Position numbers and translations under genes: made by a program | The notes under the pieces: model-generated | Told to the model about the DNA's origin: nothing | The model's input: only the letters and a program-made list of their open reading frames with translations | Databases searched by the model: none | Shown: in pieces, positions 49,396 to 59,227 of the stretch | Layout of the letters: every line of letters starts with the position of its first letter | Position numbering within the stretch: the stretch's first letter is position 1 | Source: Mycolicibacterium bacteremicum | Lineage (GTDB): Bacteria > Actinomycetota > Actinomycetes > Mycobacteriales > Mycobacteriaceae | Length of the DNA stretch: 64,000 bases | Direction of reading: 5' to 3' | Assembly (NCBI RefSeq): GCF_943913955.1 | Contig: NZ_CALUAE010000010.1 | Location: forward strand, 1-64,000

Positions 49396-50031
49396 TCAGC
49401 CGTCCGGATACAGCGCGCCGCGGATGATCTCGGTGAGCGCGGTGGCCAGCTGCGGGTCGTAGTCCGCTGATCGGCCGGGCAAATTCTGCTGGCACACCCG
49501 CTCCACCATCCACACCAGGCTGCTGGCCGTGGGGGCGGCGAGCAGGCCGGGCCGGATCGATCCGTCGGCCTGACCTTCCTCGATGACGGTGGTGAACTGG
49601 GCGGCGATGCCGGTCAACAGCTCGCGGTAGGTCGCACCGACCTGGGCGTCGTAGGCCGCCATCTCGTTGAGGGCCACCAGCACGGGTTGGTGTGTGCGGT
49701 AACTGGCGATCAGGCGGGTCATCGAGGCGTGGATGTCGGCGGGGTCGCCGCGGCCGGCCACCGCCCACCACTGCGCGGCGTCGGCGGTCAGGTCCCCGAA
49801 CACCTGGGTGGCCAGCCGGCGCAGCAGATCACCCTTGTCCTCGAAGTAGATGTAGAAGCTGGCCCGCGAGATCCCGGCCTCGGTGGCCAGCCGGTCCACG
49901 CTGAGTTCGGTGAAGCTCGCACCGTCGGCCATCAGGCGGTCGGTCGCGTCGAGCAGCTGGCGCTCGATCTGTTCGCGGCGTTCCCGACGCTTGGCCTGCG
50001 GTTTGCGGGTCGCCCGTGTCACCGATGCCAT
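49396..50031 (-). CDS. TetR-family transcriptional regulator
   Basis: 211 residues. A basic N-terminus is followed by the TetR HTH (about 20-65: QIERQLLDATDRLMADG, LSVDRLATEAGISRASFYIYFEDKGDLLRRL) and a helical ligand domain. TACGCT lies 6 nt before the ATG on the minus strand, so a leaderless transcript is likely. It is divergent from the P450 gene with CTAGACA-3-TGTCTAG between them, the probable operator. It likely represses the P450 until a hydrophobic ligand binds. Confidence 0.88.
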   Translation of the reverse strand: MASVTRATRKPQAKRRERREQIERQLLDATDRLMADGASFTELSVDRLATEAGISRASFYIYFEDKGDLLRRLATQVFGDLTADAAQWWAVAGRGDPADIHASMTRLIASYRTHQPVLVALNEMAAYDAQVGATYRELLTGIAAQFTTVIEEGQADGSIRPGLLAAPTASSLVWMVERVCQQNLPGRSADYDPQLATALTEIIRGALYPDG

Positions 50032-50060
50032 GCGGCCAGCGTATCGGCTGCCGCGACTCC

Positions 50061-50090
50061 TTGACTAGACACTCTGTCTAGACTTATTGT
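50061..50090 (+). promoter_or_regulatory. P450 promoter overlapped by a TetR operator
   Basis: TTGACT (-35, 50061-50066) and TATTGT (-10, 50085-50090) are 18 bp apart, and the -10 lies 7 nt before the P450 ATG. The palindrome CTAGACACTCTGTCTAG (50065-50081) fills the -35/spacer. A repressor bound there would block RNA polymerase. Confidence 0.8.
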
Positions 50091-50097
50091 CAGCGAC

Positions 50098-51363
50098 ATG
50101 ACTGTGTCACCGATCACACCCGTCGAGCGGGCCTACGATCCGATCGATCTGTCCTCGCGGGCGTTCTGGGCCACCACGGCCGCCGATCGCGAGATCTCTT
50201 TCGCCGAACTGCGCGAGCAGCGCCCGGTGAGCTGGCATCCGCCGGTCGAGGACGCGCTGATGCCGGACCCGGCCGACCGCGGGTACTGGGCGGTGACCCG
50301 GCACGCCGACGTGGTCGAGGTCAGCCGCAACAGTGAGGTCTTCCTGTCCGGGCAGGGTGTGCTGTTCGAGAACGTCCCCCAGGAGCTGCTGGAGGCCTCG
50401 CAGTCCTTCCTGGCGATGGACCCGCCGCGGCACACGCTGATCCGCAAGGTGGTGCACTCGGCGTTCACCCCGCGCCAGGTCCGGCGTATCGAGGATTCGA
50501 TCAAGGCCAACGCCGCCGAGATCGTCACCGAACTGCGGGCCGCGGGCAGCGGCGCCGACTTCGTCGACCTGTGTGCCAAGGAACTGCCCATCCGCACCCT
50601 CTCGGACATGGTCGGTATCCCCGAATCCGAGCGCCACCAGGTCGCCGCCGCCGCCGATGCGTTGGTCTCCTGGGGTGACCCGGTCTACCTCGACGGCCGA
50701 AACCCGTTGGAGGTACTGGTCACCAACCAGATGTACCTGCATCAGGTCGCGCTCGCGCTGGCCGCCGAGCGGCGGGAGAACCCGGGTGACGACCTGTTCA
50801 GTGCCCTGGTGCACGCCGAGGTCGAAGGCTCCCGGCTGACCGATCAGGAGGTGGCGGCCTTCTTCGTGCTGCTCGCCGTGGCCGGCAACGACACCACCCG
50901 GCAGACCACCAGCCACGCGATGAAGGCGCTGACCGACAACCCCGACCAACGAGCTTGGCTGCTGGGCGATTTCGAGGACCGGATCGGGACGGCGGTGGAG
51001 GAGTTCATCCGCTGGGCCACTCCGGTCATGACGTTCCGGCGCACCGCGGCCGACGATTACGCACTCGGCGGCGCACAGATCAAGGCGGGGGAGAAGGTGG
51101 TGATGTTCTACTCCTCGGCGAACTGGGACGGCACGGTGTTCACCGATCCCGGCCGGCTCGACCTGGGTCGGCACCCCAATCCGCATGTCGGCTTCGGCGG
51201 TGGCGGCCGGCACTTCTGCCTCGGCGCGCACGTCGCCCGGGCCCAGTTGCGGGCCATCTTCGGCGAACTGCTGCGCCAGATCCCGAATCTCGAGGTCGCC
51301 GAACCATCTTATGTGGCAGGGAATTTCGTCCACGCCGTGCGGGCGTTGCGGTGTGAGTTCTAG
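50098..51363 (+). CDS. Cytochrome P450
   Basis: 421 residues. The I-helix is LLAVAGNDTTRQTTSHAM, the K-helix region AVEEFIRWATPV, and the heme-binding motif FGGGGRHFCLGAHVAR has ligand Cys374. The AGNDTTR helix and overall pattern are those of the mycobacterial CYP124/125/142-like group that hydroxylates lipids or sterols; the substrate here is not known. It has no membrane anchor and needs ferredoxin and reductase, neither encoded nearby. It is regulated by the divergent TetR gene. The stop overlaps the convergent sirtuin stop by 4 bp. Confidence 0.92.
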   Translation: MTVSPITPVERAYDPIDLSSRAFWATTAADREISFAELREQRPVSWHPPVEDALMPDPADRGYWAVTRHADVVEVSRNSEVFLSGQGVLFENVPQELLEASQSFLAMDPPRHTLIRKVVHSAFTPRQVRRIEDSIKANAAEIVTELRAAGSGADFVDLCAKELPIRTLSDMVGIPESERHQVAAAADALVSWGDPVYLDGRNPLEVLVTNQMYLHQVALALAAERRENPGDDLFSALVHAEVEGSRLTDQEVAAFFVLLAVAGNDTTRQTTSHAMKALTDNPDQRAWLLGDFEDRIGTAVEEFIRWATPVMTFRRTAADDYALGGAQIKAGEKVVMFYSSANWDGTVFTDPGRLDLGRHPNPHVGFGGGGRHFCLGAHVARAQLRAIFGELLRQIPNLEVAEPSYVAGNFVHAVRALRCEF

Positions 51364-52193
51364 CGCGTCGTGGTGGCGGTGAGCTCGCCGGCCAACAGCG
51401 TGAGCAGTTCCGAACAACCGCCTTCGACCTTCGCGGTGGCCAGGTCATCGCCGCGGGTCGGTCCCCGGTTGATGATGGCTATCGGCAGACCGGCCGCCGC
51501 GGCGTGCCGGACGAAGCGGTAGCCGGAGAAGACCGTCAGCGACGATCCCGCGACCAGCAGCGCGTCGGCCGCGTCCACCATCGAGAACGCTTGCTGCACA
51601 CGCTCCTTGGGTACGCTCTCGCCGAAGTAGACGATATCGGGCTTGAGCATGCCCGCACACCGCGGACAGTCCAGGTAACGGAAGCCGGCGGTGTCGTCGA
51701 TGACGGCGTCCGCGTCGGGCGCCACGGCAATGCCGCCGACCTGTTCGGCGCGTTCGGCGAACCCCGGATTGAGCGCCTCGAGTTCGTCGGCCAACGTGGC
51801 GCGGCTCATGGTGAAACCACACGCCAGGCACACCACCTGCCGGTAGGTGCCGTGCAGATCGATCACCTGCCGGCTGCCGGCCTTGGTGTGCAGCAGATCC
51901 ACATTCTGGGTGATGAGCCCGGTGACCACGCCGTCGCGCTCCAGCTCTGCCAGGGCGCGATGACCGGCATTGGGCACCGTCTCATCCATATGCCGCCACC
52001 CCACGTGGTTGCGCGCCCAGTAGCGCTGCCGGTACACCGGGTCGGACCGGAACTGGGTGATGGTCATCGGATTGCTGGGCGGTGAATCCGGTCCCCGGTA
52101 ATCCGGGATGCCCGAGTCCGTCGACATCCCGGCCCCGGTCAGCACCGCGACGCGGCGGCCCGCGAGCGCGGCGACCAGTTCGGGGGCTTCCAT
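51360..52193 (-). CDS. Sir2-family NAD-dependent protein deacylase
   Basis: 277 residues. The NAD site is GAGMSTDSGIPDYRG (20-34), TQNVD is at 95-99, the catalytic His114 is in DLHGTYRQVVC, and zinc Cys pairs lie in CLACG and CPRCAG. GSSLTVFSG closes the site. It removes acyl groups from lysines using NAD+. TATCCT lies 7 nt before the ATG on the minus strand. The linker between the zinc pairs (about 128-175) is long, as in class II-like actinobacterial sirtuins. Confidence 0.9.
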   Translation of the reverse strand: MEAPELVAALAGRRVAVLTGAGMSTDSGIPDYRGPDSPPSNPMTITQFRSDPVYRQRYWARNHVGWRHMDETVPNAGHRALAELERDGVVTGLITQNVDLLHTKAGSRQVIDLHGTYRQVVCLACGFTMSRATLADELEALNPGFAERAEQVGGIAVAPDADAVIDDTAGFRYLDCPRCAGMLKPDIVYFGESVPKERVQQAFSMVDAADALLVAGSSLTVFSGYRFVRHAAAAGLPIAIINRGPTRGDDLATAKVEGGCSELLTLLAGELTATTTR

Positions 52194-52230
52194 TCCTTCG
52201 AGGATAGGCGGCCATGGCAGGGTGGACCGT

Positions 52231-53157
52231 ATGGCGTGGGTTTCTGCTGATCAGCTTGCCGACCGCACGCAGCGCGCCGCGCAGGCCGCCCTCGATGCCG
52301 GCCGGGCGCTGGGGTTGGCCGCCGACCGCGCCACCGTGCTGCACGACGTGTTCTCCGTCGTGGTGCATCTGGAACCGACACCGGTGGTGGCGCGCATCCA
52401 GGTGGTGCTGCCACCGGGCTACAGCCCGGAACTGCAGGCCGCGCGCCAACAACGCGAGCTCGACGTGGTCGACTGGCTGGACGCCCGCGGGGTGCCGGTC
52501 GTACCTCCCAGCCCGCTGGTTCCGCGCGCGCCCGTCCGCCGCGACGGGTTCGGCATGACGTTCTGGGAGCTCGCCGACCTCGCGGCCGATCACCAGGCGT
52601 ACTCGGGCGTCGCGATCGCCAAGAGCGCCGAGCTGCACGCGGGTCTGGCCGGCTACCCGACCCCGCTGCCCTTTTTGGTGCCGTTCACCGAGACCGGGCC
52701 GGCCCTGTTCGCGGCGCTGGAACCCTCGGAACTGTTGACCGCCAACGACATCGATCGCGCCCGCGCCCAGTTCGCCGAGCTGTCGGCCGTGCTGGGCGAC
52801 GCCGCGGCCTTCGCTGCCCGCCACCCCGGCGTCACCGTGCAACCCCTGCAGGGAGATGGCCCGTCGCACAACGTGATCCGAACCACCACCGGGATCAGGT
52901 TCGCCGACTTCGAGGATGTCTGTGCCGGCCCGGTGGAATGGGACCTGGCGATGCTGGGGCCGGAGGCCACCGCCGAATACGACGACGCCGCCACGGCACT
53001 CGGACTGCGAAGGACCGACCCGCAGGTCCAGCGGCTGATGGACAGCGCGCGCACGTTGCAGTTCGTCGGGTGCGCCGTGTTGGCGCCGCAACTGCCCGTT
53101 TTGGTCGAGGGGTTGTCCACGGTGATAGCCGACTGGCGCAAGCAGCCTGCGATGTGA
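52231..53157 (+). CDS. Aminoglycoside phosphotransferase (APH/CHK)-fold protein
   Basis: 308 residues from ATG 52231. The C-terminal lobe contains PLQGDGPSHNVIRTTTGIRFADFEDVCAGPVEWDLAMLG: a catalytic GD....N loop with a DFE-type metal motif, as in APH and choline-kinase-like enzymes. The N-terminal lobe is abbreviated and the ATP-binding Lys is not obvious (VVARIQVVLPPG is the likely strand). It might phosphorylate a small molecule; resistance to a drug should not be assumed. It is divergent from the sirtuin with only 37 bp between starts, and precedes nadE by 34 nt. Confidence 0.72.
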   Translation: MAWVSADQLADRTQRAAQAALDAGRALGLAADRATVLHDVFSVVVHLEPTPVVARIQVVLPPGYSPELQAARQQRELDVVDWLDARGVPVVPPSPLVPRAPVRRDGFGMTFWELADLAADHQAYSGVAIAKSAELHAGLAGYPTPLPFLVPFTETGPALFAALEPSELLTANDIDRARAQFAELSAVLGDAAAFAARHPGVTVQPLQGDGPSHNVIRTTTGIRFADFEDVCAGPVEWDLAMLGPEATAEYDDAATALGLRRTDPQVQRLMDSARTLQFVGCAVLAPQLPVLVEGLSTVIADWRKQPAM

Positions 53158-53191
53158 GCTGTCCGGGTGCGGGCAATGCCAGAATGGCCGG

Positions 53192-55228
<2,037 letters not shown>

Positions 55229-55259
55229 CCGCGAGCGGCGATTCCCGTCGCCGGATGCG

Positions 55260-56072
55260 CTACAGCCGTCCCTCGGTGCGTAACTCGGGGTGCACCCAGT
55301 CCGGGGACCGGCGTTCCTTGAACGCCACGAACCCCAGCTTCGCCTCCGGACCGCTGTAGCTGGCCTTCATCCCGATCCGGTCGAACAGACCCAGATAGTT
55401 GTCCAGGTTCGACTTCACCACCGACCGCGCACCCGGTGCGGTCCGGCACACCTGGGCCAGCACCTCTTTCGCCTCGGTGAGCAGATCGTCATGCGCGACC
55501 ACCCGGGCGATCAGACCCCAGTCCAGTGCCTCGGCCGCGGTGAGGACGCGGCCGGTGAACATCAGATCGCGGGTGCGCACCGGACCGATCAGCCGGGCCA
55601 ACAGCTGGCTGTAATAGGTGTCGGCGATACCGCGGAACAGTTCGGGCACCCGGAAGGTGGCGCGGTCGCTGACCACCGCCATATCGCTGCACAGCGCGAT
55701 CTGCATGCCGCCGCCCTGGGCCAGGCCGTTGACCGCCGACACCACCGGCTTGACCGACTGACGCAGCGTCTCGAACGGCGTGACGTCCATCGACAGCGCC
55801 GAACCCCATGACATCCAGTCATCAGTGCCGTCCCCGCCGCCCAGGTCGCCACCGGGGGAGAACACGTCACCGGTGCCGGTGATCAGCAGGCCGGCCAGAT
55901 CGGGATCGGATTCGACGTGGCTGACGGCGTACCGGATGCCGAAGTACATGGCCGGGGTCATCGCGTTGCGGGTCTGCGGCCGGTCCAGGGTCACCACACC
56001 GAACGGGCCCTGGCGTTCGAACCGCAGGTACGGGGTGCCGAGCCAGTCGCCCTCGGGCGGTCGCGCTGTCAT
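55260..56072 (-). CDS. Enoyl-CoA hydratase/isomerase family protein (crotonase)
   Basis: 270 residues. FGVVTLDRPQTRNAMTPAMYF, ITGTGDVFSPGGDLGG and VSAVNGLAQGGGMQIALCSDMAV are the crotonase oxyanion-hole and CoA-binding segments. RVPELFRGIADTYYSQLLARLIG follows with E in the PEL position. It probably hydrates or isomerises an acyl-CoA; the exact substrate is unknown. TATAGT lies 8 nt before the ATG on the minus strand. It is convergent with nadE (31 bp gap). Confidence 0.86.
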   Translation of the reverse strand: MTARPPEGDWLGTPYLRFERQGPFGVVTLDRPQTRNAMTPAMYFGIRYAVSHVESDPDLAGLLITGTGDVFSPGGDLGGGDGTDDWMSWGSALSMDVTPFETLRQSVKPVVSAVNGLAQGGGMQIALCSDMAVVSDRATFRVPELFRGIADTYYSQLLARLIGPVRTRDLMFTGRVLTAAEALDWGLIARVVAHDDLLTEAKEVLAQVCRTAPGARSVVKSNLDNYLGLFDRIGMKASYSGPEAKLGFVAFKERRSPDWVHPELRTEGRL

Positions 56073-56118
56073 GGCTGCCGACTATAACGCCAACTGTTGA
56101 CGGTTCAGTTCCGGTGCT

Positions 56119-56970
56119 TCAGCCGAGCGCGTCCTCGATGGCCTCATCGGTGGGGGCGCAGTCGCCCGCGCCCGGCACCAGGGTGGCCAGCGCGCCCGCC
56201 GCGCCCGCTCGCCGCAGTGCATGTTCGGCGCCGTCCGGCCAGCCGGCGGCCAGCACGCCGGCGAACACATCACCGGCTCCGGTGGTGTCCACCGGCTCCA
56301 CCTCCGGAGCGCCGACATGGACCTCACCGGACGCAGTGCGTAGCGTCGCGCCGCGGGCACCCAGCGTGGTCACCAGAGCGGGTACCGGCCAATCCCATTG
56401 CCGCGCCTCGGTTTCGTTGACGATGACGACATCGGTCAGCTCGGCGAGCTGGGCGAGGATGGTCGGGTCGGCACCGGCCGGCGAGGCGTTGAGCACCACC
56501 ACGGCGCCCGCGTCCCGGGCGATGCGGGCCGCGGTCAGCGCCGTTTCGACGGGGATCTCCAACTGGACCAGCAACACCTCACAACCGGCGATGACATCGC
56601 GTACCTGTGGCGAGTTCAGCGACAGGTGAGCGTTGGCGCCCCCGGCCACCACGATCATGTTCTCGGCGGCACCGTCGACGATGATGCCCGCGGTTCCACT
56701 CGGCATCGGCAGGTGAACGACGCCCGCGGTGTCCACGCCGTTGCGCTCCAGGTGCGCCAGCAGATCAGCCGCGGCGGCATCCGAACCGACCGCGCCGACG
56801 AAACTCACCTGCGCCCCCGCCCGCGCCGCGGCGATCGCCTGGTTGCCGCCCTTGCCGCCCGGGGACTGCACCAGGGTCGAGGCCAGCACGGTGGCACCGG
56901 GAGTGGGCAGCGCCTCGACGGTGAAGACGAGATCCATGTTCACGCTGCCCACCACGCACACCCGCGTCAT
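56119..56970 (-). CDS. rbsK: Ribokinase
   Basis: 283 residues from ATG 56970. CVVGSVNMDLVFTVEALPTPGATV, SPGGKGGNQAIAAARAG and the catalytic DTTGAGDVFAGVLAAGW are ribokinase signatures; it phosphorylates ribose at O5. The frame remains open upstream over the antisense of proA, but homology begins at MTRVCVVGSVNMD, with TACGGT 7 nt upstream of that ATG. It is divergent from proA, as near the rbsK locus in M. tuberculosis. Confidence 0.9.
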   Translation of the reverse strand: MTRVCVVGSVNMDLVFTVEALPTPGATVLASTLVQSPGGKGGNQAIAAARAGAQVSFVGAVGSDAAAADLLAHLERNGVDTAGVVHLPMPSGTAGIIVDGAAENMIVVAGGANAHLSLNSPQVRDVIAGCEVLLVQLEIPVETALTAARIARDAGAVVVLNASPAGADPTILAQLAELTDVVIVNETEARQWDWPVPALVTTLGARGATLRTASGEVHVGAPEVEPVDTTGAGDVFAGVLAAGWPDGAEHALRRAGAAGALATLVPGAGDCAPTDEAIEDALG

Positions 56971-57027
56971 GAGGCTCACCGTAACCCCAACCGCCCGATC
57001 CCCGCGGATGGTCGATACGCTGGCTCG

Positions 57028-58311
57028 ATGAGCGTCAAGGCATCGGAGGGCAGGAGCGCAGCGACCCGGGAAATGGCTCCAGATCTCAAGCAGCAGGTCC
57101 ACGATGCCGCCGCCGCGGCACGCACCGCGTCGCGCCGCCTGGCCGTGCTGAGCACCGCCGAGAAGAACCGCGCCCTGCATGCGGCCGCCGACAGCGTCCT
57201 GGCCCGGGTCGAGGAGATCCTGGCTGCCAACGCCGAGGATCTCGATGCCGCCCGGGCCGCCGGTACCGCCGAGGCCATGCTGGACCGTCTCGCCCTCAAC
57301 CCGCAGCGCGTCGACGGGATCGCCGCCGGGCTGCGACAGGTCGCCGGGCTGCCCGACCCGATCGGTGAGGTGCTGCGCGGTAGCACGCTGCCCAACGGGC
57401 TGCAGCTGCGCCAGCAGCGGGTGCCGCTCGGCGTCGTCGGCATCGTCTACGAGGGCCGGCCCAACGTCACCGTCGATGCGTTCGGTCTCACCTGCAAATC
57501 GGGTAACGCCGTGCTGCTGCGCGGCAGCTCGTCGGCGGCCCGGTCCAATGCGGCGCTGGTGGCCGCGCTGCGTGCCGCCCTGGTCGCCGAGGGGTTGCCC
57601 GCCGACGCGGTGCAGCTGCTGCCCAGCGAGGACCGCGTCACCGTCACCCACCTGATTCAGGCGCGCGGTCTGGTCGATGTGGTGATCCCGCGCGGCGGTG
57701 CGGGTCTGATCGACGCGGTGGTGCGGGATGCGACCGTGCCGACCATCGAGACCGGCGTCGGGAACTGCCACGTATTCGTGCACGCCGCAGCCGATCTGGA
57801 TGTCGCCGAGCGCATCCTGCTCAACGCCAAGACGCGCAGGCCCAGCGTCTGCAACGCCGCCGAGACGCTGCTGGTCGACCGGGCCGTCGCCGACACCGCA
57901 TTGCCCCGACTGGTGACCGCCCTGCAGGACGCCGGGGTGACCGTGCACCTGGACCCCAGCGAGGAGGAACTGCGCGCGGAGTTCCTGTCGATGGATATCG
58001 CCGTGCAGGTCGTCGACGGCGTCGACGGCGCCATCGCGCACGTCAACGAATACGGCACCGGACACACCGAGGCCATCGTCACCACCGAACTCGCCGCCGC
58101 ACAGGCGTTCACCGGCCAGGTCGATGCGGCCGCGGTGATGGTCAACGCCTCGACCTCGTTCACCGACGGCGAGCAGTTCGGATTCGGCGCCGAAATCGGG
58201 ATCTCGACCCAGAAACTGCATGCCCGCGGCCCGATGGGGCTGCCCGAACTGACCTCGACCAAGTGGATCGTGTGGGGCTCGTCTCCCGAGGGCCACATTC
58301 GGCCGGCCTGA
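57028..58311 (+). CDS. proA: Gamma-glutamyl phosphate reductase
   Basis: 427 residues from ATG 57028 or 412 from ATG 57073. The core shows QRVPLGVVGIVYEGRPNVTVDAFGL, LRGSSSAARSN, the catalytic Cys in KTRRPSVCNAAETLLVD and NEYGTGHTEAIVTT. It reduces gamma-glutamyl phosphate to the semialdehyde, the second step to proline. TACGCT lies exactly 6 nt before the 57028 ATG (leaderless pattern). The first five residues MSVKA look like a normal ProA start, after which SEGRSAATREM may be an in-frame repeat-derived insertion. Confidence 0.94.
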   Translation: MSVKASEGRSAATREMAPDLKQQVHDAAAAARTASRRLAVLSTAEKNRALHAAADSVLARVEEILAANAEDLDAARAAGTAEAMLDRLALNPQRVDGIAAGLRQVAGLPDPIGEVLRGSTLPNGLQLRQQRVPLGVVGIVYEGRPNVTVDAFGLTCKSGNAVLLRGSSSAARSNAALVAALRAALVAEGLPADAVQLLPSEDRVTVTHLIQARGLVDVVIPRGGAGLIDAVVRDATVPTIETGVGNCHVFVHAAADLDVAERILLNAKTRRPSVCNAAETLLVDRAVADTALPRLVTALQDAGVTVHLDPSEEELRAEFLSMDIAVQVVDGVDGAIAHVNEYGTGHTEAIVTTELAAAQAFTGQVDAAAVMVNASTSFTDGEQFGFGAEIGISTQKLHARGPMGLPELTSTKWIVWGSSPEGHIRPA

Positions 58312-58339
58312 TCCGCCCGGACCACACTGAAAAGAGACC

Positions 58340-59227
58340 ATGTTGAGCGTTCCCGCCCGTCCGGCGCCCCTGTTCGCCGATATCGACGACGTCGCCAAGC
58401 GGCTCGCCGAAACCGGTTACCTGCCCGACAAGGCCACCGCCACGGCGGTGTTCCTGGCCGACCGGCTCGGCAAGCCGCTGCTGGTGGAGGGACCGGCCGG
58501 GGTCGGCAAGACCGAACTGGCCCGCGCCATCGCGCAGACCACCGGCAGCGAGCTGGTCCGGCTGCAGTGCTACGAGGGTGTCGACGAGTCGCGTGCGCTC
58601 TACGAATGGAACCACGCCAAGCAGATCCTGCGGATCCAGGCCGGTACCGCCCAGACCGGGGACTGGGACCAGACCAAGACCGATGTGTTCAGCGAGGAAT
58701 TCCTGCTCAGCCGGCCGCTGCTGACCGCCATCCGCCGCACCGACCCCACCGTGCTGCTGATCGACGAGACCGACAAGGCCGATATCGAGATCGAGGGCCT
58801 GCTGCTGGAGGTGCTGTCCGACTTCGCGGTCACGGTGCCGGAGCTGGGCACCATAAAGGCCGAGCGCGCCCCGCTGGTGGTGCTGACCTCCAACGCCACC
58901 CGCGAGCTGTCCGAGGCGCTCAAGCGGCGCTGCCTGTTCCTGCACATCGACTTTCCCGATGCCGAGCTGGAGCGGCGCATCCTGCTCTCCCGCGTCCCTG
59001 AACTGCCCGAGACCATCGCCTCGGAACTGGTGCGCATCATCGGGGTGCTGCGCGGCATGCAGCTCAAGAAGCTGCCGTCGGTGGCCGAGACCATCGACTG
59101 GGGACGCACGGTGCTGGCCCTGGGCATGGACACCATCGACGACGAGATGATCGCCGCCACCCTCGGCGTCGTCCTCAAACACCAGTCCGATCAGACCAAG
59201 GCGGCGGGGGAGCTGAGGCTCAACTGA
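58340..59227 (+). CDS. MoxR-type AAA+ ATPase
   Basis: 295 residues. Walker A is LLVEGPAGVGKTELARAI (about 47-64), Walker B VLLIDETDKADIEIEGLLLEVL and sensor VLTSNATRELSEALKRRC. It is the counterpart of Rv2426c. MoxR ATPases work with vWA proteins as chaperones in cofactor insertion or complex assembly. The next gene begins within the stop codon (TGATG), so both are made together. The specific client is unknown. Confidence 0.92.
   Translation: MLSVPARPAPLFADIDDVAKRLAETGYLPDKATATAVFLADRLGKPLLVEGPAGVGKTELARAIAQTTGSELVRLQCYEGVDESRALYEWNHAKQILRIQAGTAQTGDWDQTKTDVFSEEFLLSRPLLTAIRRTDPTVLLIDETDKADIEIEGLLLEVLSDFAVTVPELGTIKAERAPLVVLTSNATRELSEALKRRCLFLHIDFPDAELERRILLSRVPELPETIASELVRIIGVLRGMQLKKLPSVAETIDWGRTVLALGMDTIDDEMIAATLGVVLKHQSDQTKAAGELRLN

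Noticed and set aside
52231..53157. Antibiotic-resistance phosphotransferase
   Set aside because: The fold fits APH/choline kinase, but it lacks recognisable hallmarks of known resistance enzymes. Mycobacteria have many such proteins of unknown role.
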